Positions 44,002 through 52,344 are shown, numbered from the stretch's first letter. The stretch: 64,000 nt of DNA from Solwaraspora sp. WMMD406 (GCF_029626025.1 NZ_JARUBF010000001.1:3162001-3226000); one strand, 5' to 3'. The notes: a model not told the origin generated them from the letters alone. Translations and numbers: made by a program.

Positions 44002-45281
44002 CACCGACTTCTGTGGCCGTACCCGCTCCTTCCGCGACCGTACCCGCTCCGCAGATCAAGGTTCTGCTGACCGCCGTATTCTTGGCCTACCTCGCCCAGA
44101 TGACGCTCAATCCGATCATCGCTCCGCTGTCCCGGGAGGTTGGTCTCGCCGAGTGGCAGGTCGGAGTGACCATCAGTTCCGCCGCGATCATGATGGTGCT
44201 TGTCAGCGGCGCGTGGGGACGACGTTCTCAGTCGCGGGGGCGCAAGCCCGTGCTGGTGCTCGCCCTCGCGCTGGGGGTCGTCACCACGAGCGTCTTCGCG
44301 GTCATCGCGCAACTCGGAATGGCTGGCTTGATCACCGGCACCACGTTGTTCGTCCTGTTCGTGGTATTCCGCGGCATCGGTTTCGGCCTCTCGATCTCAG
44401 CGATTCCACCCACCGCACAGGCGTACATCGCCGACATCACCCCAGACGAGGAGACACGCGTCGCAGGGATGGCCCGGGTTGGTGCGGTGCAGGGTGTCGC
44501 CCAGATCGCGGGAGCCGTCATCGGAGGGCTCCTCGCATGGTTCGGGCTGTTGACACCACTGATCGCCGTGCCGCTCCTGTTCACGTTCGGACTCCTGCTC
44601 GTCCTGGGTCGCCTGCGCCGTGAGCCACGCACCACACTGATCGAGAAGCCCACGCGAGTGCGCCCGACCGACCCACGCATCTGGCCTTTCCTGCTCGCCG
44701 GTTTCGGCCTTTTCACCGCGCTCGGGTTCGTGCAGATCGTCACCGGGTTCATCGTCCAAGACCGGCTCCACCTCGACGCCAACACCGCAGGAGTCCTCAC
44801 CGGCGCGGCCCTTCTCGCCGCAGGACTGGGCATGGTCCTCGCCCAAGGCCTCATCGTGCCGCGTACCAGATGGACACCTGCCACCCTGCTACGCGTCGGC
44901 GGAGCCGTCGTACTGGCGGGGTTCCTGCTCCTCGTCCCCGACGCCGGACCCATCCTGCTGTTCGGCTCCATCGCCGTCGTGGGCATCGGATTCGGTATCG
45001 CCATGCCCGGCTTCACCGCCGGACCCACTCTGCTCGTCACACGTGAGGAACAAGGCGGTCTTGCCGGACTCGTCGCCGCCACCATGGGACTCACCTTCGT
45101 TGTCGCCCCCACCGCAGGCACCGCGCTCTACAGCGCCTGGCCGCCCCTACCCATCATCGTCGGCGCAGCAATCATGGCGATCCTCACGACCTTCGTCCTC
45201 ACCTATCCGCGATTCCGACAACTCCCACATACGACTCCTGCCGATTCACGCACAGGACATGCATCCCGAGATGATCACTGA
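43998..45281 (+). CDS. MFS transporter
   Basis: A 427-residue protein with twelve predicted membrane spans. The loop 2-3 motif is GAWGRRSQSRGRKPVL (GxxxDRxGRR-like), and the second half begins after a charged loop (RRVREPRTTLIEKPTRVRP region). GTG start overlaps the regulator's stop. The family exports drugs or siderophores by proton antiport; with the ABC pair it makes a complete uptake/export set under one TetR regulator. Confidence 0.85.
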   Translation: MTPTSVAVPAPSATVPAPQIKVLLTAVFLAYLAQMTLNPIIAPLSREVGLAEWQVGVTISSAAIMMVLVSGAWGRRSQSRGRKPVLVLALALGVVTTSVFAVIAQLGMAGLITGTTLFVLFVVFRGIGFGLSISAIPPTAQAYIADITPDEETRVAGMARVGAVQGVAQIAGAVIGGLLAWFGLLTPLIAVPLLFTFGLLLVLGRLRREPRTTLIEKPTRVRPTDPRIWPFLLAGFGLFTALGFVQIVTGFIVQDRLHLDANTAGVLTGAALLAAGLGMVLAQGLIVPRTRWTPATLLRVGGAVVLAGFLLLVPDAGPILLFGSIAVVGIGFGIAMPGFTAGPTLLVTREEQGGLAGLVAATMGLTFVVAPTAGTALYSAWPPLPIIVGAAIMAILTTFVLTYPRFRQLPHTTPADSRTGHASRDDH

Positions 45282-45443
45282 TCCTCAGTCCGTCATCGCC
45301 CGCGTCTTGGTGCTGACCGGTCGAAAGGCTTGCCGCTGCCGGTTCCCCGCAGGTCGTGACCTTCGCGCTCGTCCGGCTGTCCGTCGCGCTCGGCTAGGTG
45401 AGCCGCAGCGTCGAGACCGCCAGCAACCTGCCGATGCCGCTGA
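45282..45443. other. Short non-coding stretch before the cas1 remnant
   Basis: No intact gene is seen. In the frame of the cas1 remnant the sequence carries three stop codons within 50 codons, and reads RARDRSRR just before the recognisable part, so it may be decayed cas1 sequence. Confidence 0.4.
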
Positions 45444-45755
45444 CCCCGCTGCCGTGCCCGCGACCGCAGCCGCCGCGACGTGATCAACGCGCTGATCAAC
45501 TACCGTTCGGCACTGCTGCGGGAAACCGTGCACGGGGTGATCCTCGCCGCCGGGCTCGACCCGTACCTGTCGTTTGCACACCCCGAGCCGGGGCGGCCCA
45601 CGCTCGCCTTCGGCCTGATGAAGGAGTGACGGCCGGCGCCGTTGGAGAGCATTGTGTTGGCGACTTACCACCAACTGGTACGCCGCCAGGCGCTGCGGCT
45701 GCGCGGCTGGCTGCTCGACGAGCAGGGGCAGTACCGGCCGTTCCGTTGGAGGTGA
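45444..45755 (+). pseudogene. cas1: C-terminal remnant of cas1 with an internal stop
   Basis: The frame reads RDVINALINYRSALLRETVH, then GLDPYLSFAHPEPGRPTLAFGL and MKE, a stop codon (TGA at 45627-45629), then RPAPLESIVLATYHQL. This is the conserved C-terminal helical region of the Cas1 integrase (NALLNYGYALL...GLDPxxGFLH...LMEEFRP). The N-terminal domain and the catalytic Glu region are missing. Cas1 integrates spacers, so this copy cannot be functional alone. It ends 5 bases before the cas2-like genes and supplies their ribosome binding site. Confidence 0.75.
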
Positions 45756-45760
45756 CCGTC

Positions 45761-46039
45761 ATGCGGCCCAGCTGGTGGACCGTCACCTTCGACCTGCCCG
45801 ACGACCGCGACCGCCGGCAGCTGACGACGCTGCTGCGCCGCCACGGCGTACGGGTGCTGTACAGCGTCTTCACCATCCACATCGGTGACGAGCACCTGGA
45901 CCGGCTGCTCGCCGCCAGCGCCGAACGGTTCACCGGAGGCGGGCACCTGCTGGCCCTGCCATCCTGCCCGGACTGCGAAACCGCCGGGTACGGCGTACCG
46001 CTGGAAGTCCTCCCCGAGCAGGGCTGGGCCGGCTGGTGA
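45761..46039 (+). CDS. cas2: Cas2-like protein A
   Basis: A 92-residue ferredoxin-fold protein with Cas2 layout: WWTVTFDLPDDRDRRQL (strand 1 with the conserved Asp), LLRRHGVRVLYSVFTIHIG (the Q/L-Y-S-V-F strand), and LDRLLAASAERF. An extra CPDC pair sits near the C-terminus (LPSCPDCETAGYG), unlike classical Cas2. Cas2 bridges Cas1 dimers during spacer insertion. Start ATG at 45761 has GGAGGTGACC upstream. It is immediately followed by a second cas2-like gene. Confidence 0.7.
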   Translation: MRPSWWTVTFDLPDDRDRRQLTTLLRRHGVRVLYSVFTIHIGDEHLDRLLAASAERFTGGGHLLALPSCPDCETAGYGVPLEVLPEQGWAGW

Positions 46040-46326
46040 ACCGGCCGGTGCTCGTCGTCTACGACATCGTGAACGACCGCCGCCGTGCCGAGGTACGCGC
46101 CCGGCTCGGCCCGATAGCCGACCGCTTCCAGTACAGCGGGTGGCTGGTGCCACCGGAGGTCAACCTGACCGCGGCCCGGGTCGTCGCCGACCTCGCCGCA
46201 GTCGCCGGCCCGGCGGACCGAATCCACGGCCACGCCCCGTGCCCCGACTGCGCCCGCCGGGCCAGGTGGCTACCGGCCCGCCAGCCACACCGCCTCACCC
46301 GCCAACCCGGCTGGACCGCCCACTGA
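46036..46326 (+). CDS. cas2: Cas2-like protein B
   Basis: A 96-residue second Cas2-like protein: PVLVVYDIVNDRRRAEVRA (strand 1 with YDI and Asp), RFQYSGWLV (Q-x-S strand), then RIHGHAPCPDCARRARW with the same CPDC pair seen in the partner. GTG start overlaps the first gene (GTGA), so the two are made together and may form a heterodimer. With cas1 broken upstream, adaptation by this locus is probably dead unless a complete cas1 exists elsewhere. Confidence 0.7.
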   Translation: MNRPVLVVYDIVNDRRRAEVRARLGPIADRFQYSGWLVPPEVNLTAARVVADLAAVAGPADRIHGHAPCPDCARRARWLPARQPHRLTRQPGWTAH

Positions 46327-46378
46327 GCGTGAAGGGCCGCCCGAAACGGGGACGGGTGTCTCTCGTCAAGTAAGAGGC

Positions 46379-46401
46379 GGTACGGTACCGCGTGGTACAG
46401 T
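46379..46401 (+). promoter_or_regulatory. Operator/promoter region of the toxin-antitoxin operon
   Basis: Three GGTAC direct copies (46379, 46384, 46394), two of them inside palindromic GGTACC context, lie within 23 bases just before a TACAGT -10-like element and the antitoxin start at 46408. Phd/YefM antitoxins bind such repeated short palindromes, giving autoregulation. Confidence 0.5.
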
Positions 46402-46407
46402 CCGTGC

Positions 46408-46707
46408 ATGGAGAGGATCACGCTGCGGGAGTTCCGCGATGGTGCGGGCCGGGTGCTGGAGTCGGTCGAGCGCACCCGTGAACCGGTCGTCATCACCAAG
46501 TACGAGCGGCCGGTGGCCGTACTGGTGGGGATCGACGAGTGGGAAGAGCTCGAAGCGTTCCGGGACAGCAAGGACGCTGCGGTGATCGCCCGCTCCCGTG
46601 CCGAGGGGCAGTTCGTGCCGCTGTCAGCGGCGCTGGAGTCGCTCGGGGTCGATCCTCGGGAAGTCGAAGCGTTGCTGGCCGACCGCACCGACGGTGCGGC
46701 GGCGTGA
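46408..46707 (+). CDS. Type II antitoxin, Phd/YefM family
   Basis: A 99-residue antitoxin. The N-terminal DNA-binding part is ITLREFRDGAGRVLESVERT then EPVVITKYERPVAVLVGIDE, the standard Phd/YefM fold. The C-terminal ~45 residues would wrap the toxin. The GTGA overlap with the toxin gene keeps antitoxin synthesis ahead. Confidence 0.85.
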   Translation: MERITLREFRDGAGRVLESVERTREPVVITKYERPVAVLVGIDEWEELEAFRDSKDAAVIARSRAEGQFVPLSAALESLGVDPREVEALLADRTDGAAA

Positions 46708-46946
46708 AGGTTCAAGTCGACCGGGACGTGCTGGTCTGGCTGCACAAGCAGCCGCGCAACGTCTTCCTGACGGTCCTCGGCGCGATCCTTGACCTGGTGT
46801 CCGATCCTCTGCCGCAAAGTTCGACCGAGCTCCGTGACGGATCGGGCCGACGGCTGCGTGTTGGTGACTACCGGGTCCTTTACCGGATCGACGGCGACGA
46901 CCTGATCATCCACGCGGTCGGCCACCGCAAGGATGTCTACTCCTGA
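46704..46946 (+). CDS. RelE/ParE-family toxin
   Basis: An 80-residue RelE-fold toxin: VQVDRDVLVWLHKQPRN, STELRDGSGRRLRVGDYRVL, YRIDGDDLIIHAVGHRKDVY. The RVGDYRVLYRI and GHRKDVY segments carry the basic/aromatic residues used by RelE-type mRNA interferases. GTG start at 46704 overlaps the antitoxin stop. Confidence 0.85.
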   Translation: MKVQVDRDVLVWLHKQPRNVFLTVLGAILDLVSDPLPQSSTELRDGSGRRLRVGDYRVLYRIDGDDLIIHAVGHRKDVYS

Positions 46947-47090
46947 ATCAGCCTGCCAGCGGGTAAGCCGCCATCGGCCGCGACGGGGTCGGGACCGATG
47001 GCCGGTCGGGCAGCACCTTCTGCGGACAGGTGGGGCCGAGTAACTTCCGGCTGTCTCGACCGCCGATCGCCGTACGGGCGCAGGGCTGCT

Positions 47091-47288
47091 TCAGGCGTTG
47101 AACCCGTCGGTCTTGACCGCGCGGATGAAGGCGCTCCATCCGGTGGTGGTGAAGGTGAGGACCGGGCCGGTGTGGTCTTTGCTGTCGCGGATTGCGGTGG
47201 TGGAGGGGAGGCTGGCGACCTCGACGCAGGCTCCGCCGTTGTTGTCGCTGCGGCTGGACTTGCGCCAGGTGGGGTGGGGCGTGTTCAT
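47091..47288 (-). CDS. DUF397 protein
   Basis: A 65-residue DUF397 protein: TWRKSSRSDNNGGACVEVA, AIRDSKDHTGPVLTFT, WSAFIRAVK. DUF397 proteins are small partners of HTH/DUF5753 regulators in mycelial actinobacteria, where the pair acts in development or as an atypical toxin-antitoxin set. Its regulator upstream is only a fragment. The region 46947-47090 holds no gene. Confidence 0.85.
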   Translation of the reverse strand: MNTPHPTWRKSSRSDNNGGACVEVASLPSTTAIRDSKDHTGPVLTFTTTGWSAFIRAVKTDGFNA

Positions 47289-47290
47289 GA

Positions 47291-47440
47291 TCAGCCTCCG
47301 GTGTCGTCAGCGATCCGCTGGATGAGGGTGCGGGACTCGACCGGGCCGAGTGCGGCGGCGGTGAGTCGTTCCCAGAGCCGAGTGTATGCCCGGACCGCGT
47401 CGAGGCCGTCGAGGTAGGCGGCGTCGGGGAGGGTCTCCAC
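47291..47440 (-). pseudogene. C-terminal fragment of an HTH/DUF5753 regulator
   Basis: The minus strand reads NVETLPDAAYLDGLDAVRAY then TRLWERLTAAALGPVESRTL and IQRIADDTGG before a stop that touches the DUF397 start. This is the usual C-terminal end of Scr1/DUF5753-type regulators found upstream of DUF397 genes. The HTH and most of the body are missing, cut off by the divergent HTH gene. Confidence 0.6.
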
Positions 47441-47535
47441 GTTGAGGTTCCTGGGGTGTCGGCTGCCCGTGATTGCCGGTAAGTTCGCTCGTTGCCGAGT
47501 GGTGGAACATTGCTGGTAGGTGGAACAGATGGGGT

Positions 47536-48402
47536 GTGGGGTTGAGTAGTCCGTTGGTGCGTCGGCGTCGGTTGGCGAAGGAGCTGCGGCGGCTTCGGGA
47601 GGAGGCCGGGCTGACCGCCGAGGAGTTGGCGCGGGCGGCGAAGATGTCCCGGCCGAAGCTGTCCCGGTTCGAGACGGCGGATCGGGTGCCGTCGGTGTCG
47701 GACGTGAGCGCGATCCTGGGTGCGTTGTCGGTTGACGGCGAGCGGTGGCACGAGCTGGTACGGATGGCGAACGACGCCGCCGAGCGTGGTTGGTGGGAGT
47801 CGTACGGGTCAGGAATGGGCCGGCGTCAGGCGGTCTACGCGAATCTGGAGCACGGTGCGGTGAGCATCCGTGAGTACCAGTCGTTTGTGGTGCCGGGGTT
47901 GTTGCAGGTGCCGGCGTACACGCGGGCGCGGTCGGAGTTGGCGTTCAAGCAGGCCCGGTTGCCGTCGGCCGACCTGGATCGGACGGTCGAGGCGAAGATG
48001 ATGCGGCAGCGGATGTTGGCGCGGCCGGACGGTCCTCGGTACGAGGTGGTGGTCGAGGAGGTCGCGGTACGGCGGCCGGCTGCGCCGCCGGAGGTGATGC
48101 GGGAGCAGTTGCTGCACCTGGCGACGTTGGCCGAGGGGTCCGGCCGGGTGTCGGTGCGGGTGCTACCGCAGGGCGCTGAGCTGCGGGACTACTGGTTGCC
48201 GAGGTCGCCGTTCACGGTGTACCGGTTCGGCGGTGGTGATCCGGACGCGGTCGCGGTGGACACCGAAACGGTCGACCTGGTCTATACCGAGCCGGACGAG
48301 GTGGCGCCCTATGCGGATCTGTTTGGTCGGGTGTGGGAGTCGGCGTTGCGGGCTGAGGACAGCATGGGACTGCTCCGGGCTTTGGCTGGGGCGGGTCGGT
48401 GA
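47536..48402 (+). CDS. XRE-family HTH regulator with DUF5753 domain
   Basis: A 288-residue protein. Residues ~10-65 are a Cro/C1 HTH (LRREEAGLTAEELARAAKMS region, RPKLSRFETADRVPSVSDV). The rest is DUF5753: RGWWESYGSGMGRRQAVYAN, VSIREYQSFVVPGLLQVPAY, and DYWLPRSPFTVYRFGGGDPD. GTG at 47536 is chosen by position of AGGTGGAAC. It partners the DUF397 gene that starts 15 bases after its stop. Confidence 0.85.
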   Translation: MGLSSPLVRRRRLAKELRRLREEAGLTAEELARAAKMSRPKLSRFETADRVPSVSDVSAILGALSVDGERWHELVRMANDAAERGWWESYGSGMGRRQAVYANLEHGAVSIREYQSFVVPGLLQVPAYTRARSELAFKQARLPSADLDRTVEAKMMRQRMLARPDGPRYEVVVEEVAVRRPAAPPEVMREQLLHLATLAEGSGRVSVRVLPQGAELRDYWLPRSPFTVYRFGGGDPDAVAVDTETVDLVYTEPDEVAPYADLFGRVWESALRAEDSMGLLRALAGAGR

Positions 48403-48416
48403 GGAGAATCGAGAGC

Positions 48417-48611
48417 ATGAGCAGCTTTCCAGCCACAGGTTGGCGCAAGTCCACGCGGTCCGGCGGCGACGACAACTGCGTGGAGGTGAACGTCACGGAT
48501 GCTCGGGTGGGCGTCCGGGACAGCAAGGCGGGTCCGGCGGGTCCGGTCCTTGATTTCAGCCGTACGTCGTTTGCCTTGTTGATCCACAGTCTGCGTGCCG
48601 GACGGGGGTGA
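48417..48611 (+). CDS. DUF397 protein, partner of the preceding regulator
   Basis: A 64-residue DUF397 protein (GWRKSTRSGGDDNCVEVNVT, GVRDSKAGPAGPVLDFS, LLIHSLRAG). ATG at 48417 has GAGGAGAAT just upstream. Together with the HTH gene it forms the intact counterpart of the broken pair at 47091-47440. The following ~230 bases (48612-48840) contain no gene that I can support. Confidence 0.85.
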   Translation: MSSFPATGWRKSTRSGGDDNCVEVNVTDARVGVRDSKAGPAGPVLDFSRTSFALLIHSLRAGRG

Positions 48612-48840
48612 CCTGCGCTAACGCAGCTGACTGAGGCCACACCGAGCGGTGTCCGGGGTTTCCCGGGCACCGCTTTCGTGTGTCCGGGTGGGGGAGACGG
48701 TGGTGGATGCCTCTTGCGTCGGGTGTCCTCCGGATGCATCCTGTAACGGTGCTGATGCCGGAACATTCCACTGATGCGACACTGTTTCGCGGTCTGCCGT
48801 CGTCTCGTCCGCGAGACGTGGTCGGTAGGTGGCGGTCGCG

Positions 48841-49155
48841 GTGACGGCGGAGAGCGGCGCGACAGCCGGGCAAACCGAGTCGTGGCAGGTCAGAGCGGTC
48901 CGGTTCGGCCGGCGGTGGCGCGGGTTGGACCCGCAGGAGGTGTACGCCTACCTGCACCAGGTCGCCGATGAGCTGGATCGGCTGGCTGGGTTGGCGGCTG
49001 GTGAGCGGGCCGAGGCCGAACGCCTCCGCGAAGGTCTCCGGCAGTGGCGGCAGCGGCACGTCGGCTGCCGGTTCAGCGACCCGCCGATCCGGCCGGATCT
49101 GTCGGTGGGCAGCGCCGGTCAAGCGCGCTACCCACCGAATCGGGGGCGGTGGTGA
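48841..49155 (+). CDS. DivIVA-like protein, cassette copy 1
   Basis: A 104-residue protein with a DivIVA N-terminal motif (QVRAVRFGRRWRGLDPQEVY, AYLHQVADELDRLAGL) and a coiled coil (ERAEAERLREGLRQWRQRH), ending in a short polar tail. DivIVA proteins bind curved membranes. It is a close paralogue of the protein at 56133, with the same GRW end. GTG at 48841 with GTAGGTGG upstream is preferred. It opens the small-gene cassette that leads to CRISPR array 1. Confidence 0.75.
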   Translation: MTAESGATAGQTESWQVRAVRFGRRWRGLDPQEVYAYLHQVADELDRLAGLAAGERAEAERLREGLRQWRQRHVGCRFSDPPIRPDLSVGSAGQARYPPNRGRW

Positions 49156-49228
49156 GCGTCGAACCCTGCCCCGCATGGGTGCGCCCCGGCTCATCTCACG
49201 TCCCAGGTCCAGTTTGGAGGAGGCTCGG

Positions 49229-49447
49229 ATGACGCTGCACCGTCCCGTACGCCCGACCTGGATGTGCGCTGGTTGCGGCTTGCCGTGGCCGTGTCAGACG
49301 CGGCGGCGGGAGCTGTTGGCCGAGTACGCGGGCGCGGTGGTGTCGCTGTCGGTGTACATGGCGACGTGCCTGCTGGACGCGATGGCAGACCTGCCCGACT
49401 ACCGGTGCGGCTACCTGTACTCGCGGTTCATCGGGTGGTGGCGCTGA
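49229..49447 (+). CDS. Small Cys-containing hypothetical protein
   Basis: A 72-residue protein: MTLHRPVRPTWMCAGCGLPW then CQTRRRELLAEYAG, with C-x2-C...C near the N-terminus that may bind zinc, then a hydrophobic segment (AVVSLSVYMATCLLDAM). Similar short actinobacterial proteins exist next to DivIVA-like genes and are sometimes mislabelled flavin reductase; I assign no function. GGAGGAGGCTCGG is the ribosome site. Confidence 0.65.
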   Translation: MTLHRPVRPTWMCAGCGLPWPCQTRRRELLAEYAGAVVSLSVYMATCLLDAMADLPDYRCGYLYSRFIGWWR

Positions 49448-49626
49448 TGTCGGTCATCCGGCCCGGGGACGAGGACATGCACTTCGAGGACGGCTCGCAC
49501 CGCTGGTACCCGTTCGACCCGGACGACCACGACCAGCAGGCGTGGGAGGAGCGGGTGCGCGAACACCAGCGGCAGCACCGTGAGGAGAACCCGCCCCGGC
49601 GGCGGTGGCGACGACGGTCGATCTGA
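49447..49626 (+). CDS. Small acidic/basic hypothetical protein
   Basis: A 59-residue protein with an Asp/His-rich first half (HFEDGSHRWYPFDPDDHDQQ) and an Arg-rich end (PPRRRWRRRS). Its ATG overlaps the previous stop by one base (TGATG), so it is co-translated. Function unknown. Confidence 0.6.
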   Translation: MSVIRPGDEDMHFEDGSHRWYPFDPDDHDQQAWEERVREHQRQHREENPPRRRWRRRSI

Positions 49627-49660
49627 CCGCCGGGCTGAGCGCCGATGCCCGCGTTGAGCT

Positions 49661-49698
49661 GGGGTCGGGCCGCTGGCGGCAACCACCGGTCCGACCCC
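49661..49698 (+). terminator. Cassette hairpin, copy 1
   Basis: GGGGTCGGGCCGCTGG and CCACCGGTCCGACCCC form a ~14-of-16-bp stem around CGGCAA. The same hairpin occurs, perfectly paired, at 57174-57211 in cassette copy 2. It ends the small-gene operon. The IS605-type element begins right after it. Confidence 0.75.
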
Positions 49699-49964
49699 TA
49701 CCCCCGCACTGCTACCGGAATGCGGGCCAGTGCTCCGGCCTTCATGCCGGGGGTGAAGGCCCGCGCTGGGAGGGCCGCCGGGGCCCGAGCAGTGCTCTAA
49801 CCTGGCCGGTTCTGCTGCTCGATGTACTGCTTCACGATGCTCGGTGGCGCGCCGGTGACGGAGCCGGCGAAGTACGAGCCCGACCACAGCTTGTTGGCCC
49901 GGTAGAAGTGGCGTGCGAGGTCGGGGAACTCCTGCCGCAGGCGGCGCGACGAGACGCCCTTAAG

Positions 49965-50855
49965 ACCGCATCTCGCTAGGGGTTGTTGCTGGTCAGCAGG
50001 TTCAGCTTGACGGCTCGGCGGTAGCAGATCACGGCGCAGGCCAGGGAAAGGAATCCGGCAAAGTGGGAAGCCTTGCGTTCGTAGCGGCGGGCCAGGCGCC
50101 TGAACCGGGTGACCCACTCCAAGCAGCGTTCGATGACGTAGCGGTACCGGCCCAGCCTCGTCGACGACTCGATGCCCTTGCGGGCGATCCGGGCGGTGAT
50201 GTTGCGCCGTTTCAGCGTCTCCCGGCAGGACCGGTGGTCGTAGCCCTTGTCGCCGTGCGGCTTGCCCGGCCGCTTACGGGGGCGCCCGACTGGCTGCCGG
50301 ACCGGTCGTACCGCGTCAAGCGCATCGTCGAGAACCTTGTGATCGTTGACGTTTGCGGCGGACACCACCACGGCCAACGGCAGACCCCGCCGGTCGGACA
50401 CCGCGTGGATCTTGGAGCCGGGCTTGCCCCGGTCTACCGGGCTGGGCCGGTCAGGTCCCCCCTTTCACCGCCCGCACGTGCATACCGTCAACACTCGCCC
50501 TAGACCAGTCGATCTGCCCAGCCAGGCCGAGCACGTCGAGCATCGCCCGGTGCAGGGCGTCGAACACCCCGAGTGCGGTCCACTCGGTGAACCGGCGGTG
50601 CGCCGTCGGCCGGGAGATCGGGAACGACGCCGGCAGAGCCGCCCACGCACAGCCGCTGCGCAGCACGTACAGGATCGCGGCGAGCGCGACCCGGTCATCG
50701 GTACGCGGGCGGCCACCGCCCTGATGGCGTTTCGGGTGTTCGGGCAGCAACGGTTGCGCGAGCTGCCACAACGAATCCGGACAGTACTTCTCGACATCAC
50801 TCACACCGGTACAACGAACGACCCAGCCAACCAACAACCCCTAACGAGATGCGGT
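49965..50855 (-). mobile_element. IS5-family insertion sequence inside tnpA
   Basis: The terminal inverted repeats are ACCGCATCTCGCTAGGGG (left) and its near-complement CCCCTAACGAGATGCGGT (right), 17 of 18 positions matching. CTTAAG occurs on both sides (49959-49964 and 50856-50861); the disrupted tnpA needs only one copy, so up to 6 bp were duplicated. The length without the flanks is about 890 bp. Confidence 0.85.
49976..50837 (-). CDS. IS5-family DDE transposase, two frames joined by predicted +1 frameshift
   Basis: The first frame (50837-50451) encodes the HTH half (LWQLAQPLLPEHPKRHQGGG, RTDDRVALAAILYVLRSGCA, IDWSRASVDGMHV with the first Asp). It stops just after a homopolymeric AAAGGGGGG stretch. 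The second frame reads through the same point (PVDRGKPGSKIHAV) and continues to SAANVNDHKVLDDAL, HGDKGYDH and YVIERCLEWVTRFRRLARRY. The fused product has the complete DDE set. Slippage at the A3G6 run would produce it, as is common in this IS family. Confidence 0.8.
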
Positions 50856-51135
50856 CTTAAGTGAGTTGACCAAGCGGGAAACGGCGACTTTGGGCGGGTG
50901 GTCGACCAGCAGGTGGACGTGGTCGTGTCCGCCGTTGAACTCGACCAGTTCGGCCTCGAAGTCGGCGCACACGTCCCGCATGATCTGTTCCATCCGGGTC
51001 AGGTGCCGGTCGGCGAACACCTCGTGCCGGAACTTCGTGACGAAAACCAAATGGACGTGCATCGCGAAAACGCAGTGCCTGCCGGTACGGACACCCTCAA
51101 GTTCTGCCATAGACCAACATGATATCGTGTGTCTC

Positions 51136-52332
51136 GTGCAGCTCCGGTACCAGTTCCGGGTCTATCCGACACCCGACCAGCAGATCGCGCTGGCCCGGGC
51201 GTTCGGATGCGCCCGGGTGGTGTTCAACGACGGGCTGCGCGCACGCCAGACCGCACGCGAGCAGGGTCTGCCGTACATCTCCGACGCCGAGCTGTCGAAG
51301 CGGGTCATCACGCGGGCCAAGACGACACCCGAGCGGGCGTGGCTGGGCGAGGTATCCGTCGTGGTGTTGCAGCAGGCCCTCGCGGACCTGAACACCGCGT
51401 ACCGCAACTTCTTCGCCTCGATCTCAGGCAGACGCAAAGGTGCGAAGGTGGCACCGCCCCGGTTCCGGTCCCGTAAGGACAACCGGCAGGCTGTCCGCTT
51501 CACCCGCAACTCCCGGTTCACGGTCCTGGACAACGGCCGTCTGCGGCTGCCGAAGATCGGCGACCTCGCGGTCCGCTGGTCGAGGTCGTTGCCGTCGGAC
51601 CCGTCGTCCGTGACGGTCATCCGGGACGCCGCCGGCAGGTATTTCGCCTCGTTCGTCGTCTCGTCCACGGACGAGCCGCTGCCGCCGACCGACGCCGAGG
51701 TGGGAATCGACCTCGGGCTGACGCACTTCGCGGTCATGTCGGACGGCACGAAGGTCGCCGCACCCCGGTTCCTGCGCCGCGCGGCCCGCAAACTCAAACG
51801 GCTGCAACAGGCCCTGTCCCGCAAACAGCGCGGGAGTCAGAACCGCAAGAAGGCTGTTGTGAAGGTCGCCAGGGCACACGCCCGGGTGGCCGACACCCGG
51901 CGGGACTGGCAGCACAAGCTGTCCACGAACGTGGTTCGCGAGAATCAAGCGATCTATGTCGAGGACCTGTGCGTCACCGGTCTCGGCCGCACGAGGCTGG
52001 CGAAGTCCGTCCACGACGCCGGATGGTCGTCGTTCGTGGGCATGGTGGAGTACAAGGCGGCGAGGTACGGACGAACCTTCGCCCGGGTGGACCGGTGGCT
52101 CCCGTCCACCCGGATGTGCTCGGACTGTGGCCGGATCGAGGAGAAGATGGCGCTCGACGTCCGGTCGTGGGTGTGTCCGTGTGGCGGTCACCACGACCGG
52201 GACGTCAACGCGGCGATCAACATCAAGGCCGCCGGGCAGGCGGACTTCAACGACCGTGGAGCGCGGGTAGGACCGGGACCCGTCCCGGCACCGCGCGGTG
52301 AAACGGTAACCCACCAGAACACAAGCGCGTGA
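51136..52332 (+). CDS. tnpB: TnpB, RNA-guided nuclease of IS200/IS605 elements
   Basis: A 398-residue TnpB. The N-terminal helix-turn-helix part is YQFRVYPTPDQQIALARAFG. The RuvC-like catalytic residues are in EVGIDLGLTHFAV (Asp), AIYVEDLCVTGLG (Glu) and GHHDRDVNAAINI (Asp), with the zinc finger CSDCG...CPCGG between. All appear intact, so the protein may still cut DNA guided by the omega RNA from the right end although tnpA is broken. GTG at 51136 is the likely start, 25 bases from the divergent tnpA start. Confidence 0.9.
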   Translation: MQLRYQFRVYPTPDQQIALARAFGCARVVFNDGLRARQTAREQGLPYISDAELSKRVITRAKTTPERAWLGEVSVVVLQQALADLNTAYRNFFASISGRRKGAKVAPPRFRSRKDNRQAVRFTRNSRFTVLDNGRLRLPKIGDLAVRWSRSLPSDPSSVTVIRDAAGRYFASFVVSSTDEPLPPTDAEVGIDLGLTHFAVMSDGTKVAAPRFLRRAARKLKRLQQALSRKQRGSQNRKKAVVKVARAHARVADTRRDWQHKLSTNVVRENQAIYVEDLCVTGLGRTRLAKSVHDAGWSSFVGMVEYKAARYGRTFARVDRWLPSTRMCSDCGRIEEKMALDVRSWVCPCGGHHDRDVNAAINIKAAGQADFNDRGARVGPGPVPAPRGETVTHQNTSA

Positions 52333-52344
52333 CACGCGCGGTGT

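Larger units (their letters stand above)
49797..51110 (-). pseudogene. tnpA: tnpA (Y1 HUH transposase), split by IS5-family insertion
   Basis: The N-terminal part (51110 down to ~50856) reads HLVFVTKFRHEVFADRHL and GGHDHVHLLVDHPPKVAVSR with the HUH histidines, ending VNSLK. The C-terminal part (~49964-49797) continues with GVSSRRLRQEFPDLARHFYR, SYFAGSVTGAPPS and VKQYIEQQ with the catalytic Tyr. Removing the insert and one CTTAAG restores a continuous frame (VNSLKGVSSR). The element therefore cannot transpose by itself any more. Confidence 0.85.

Noticed and set aside
46379-46401. GGTAC repeats as a CRISPR-like or mobile-element end
   Set aside because: Too short and directly upstream of an antitoxin start; operator is the simpler reading.
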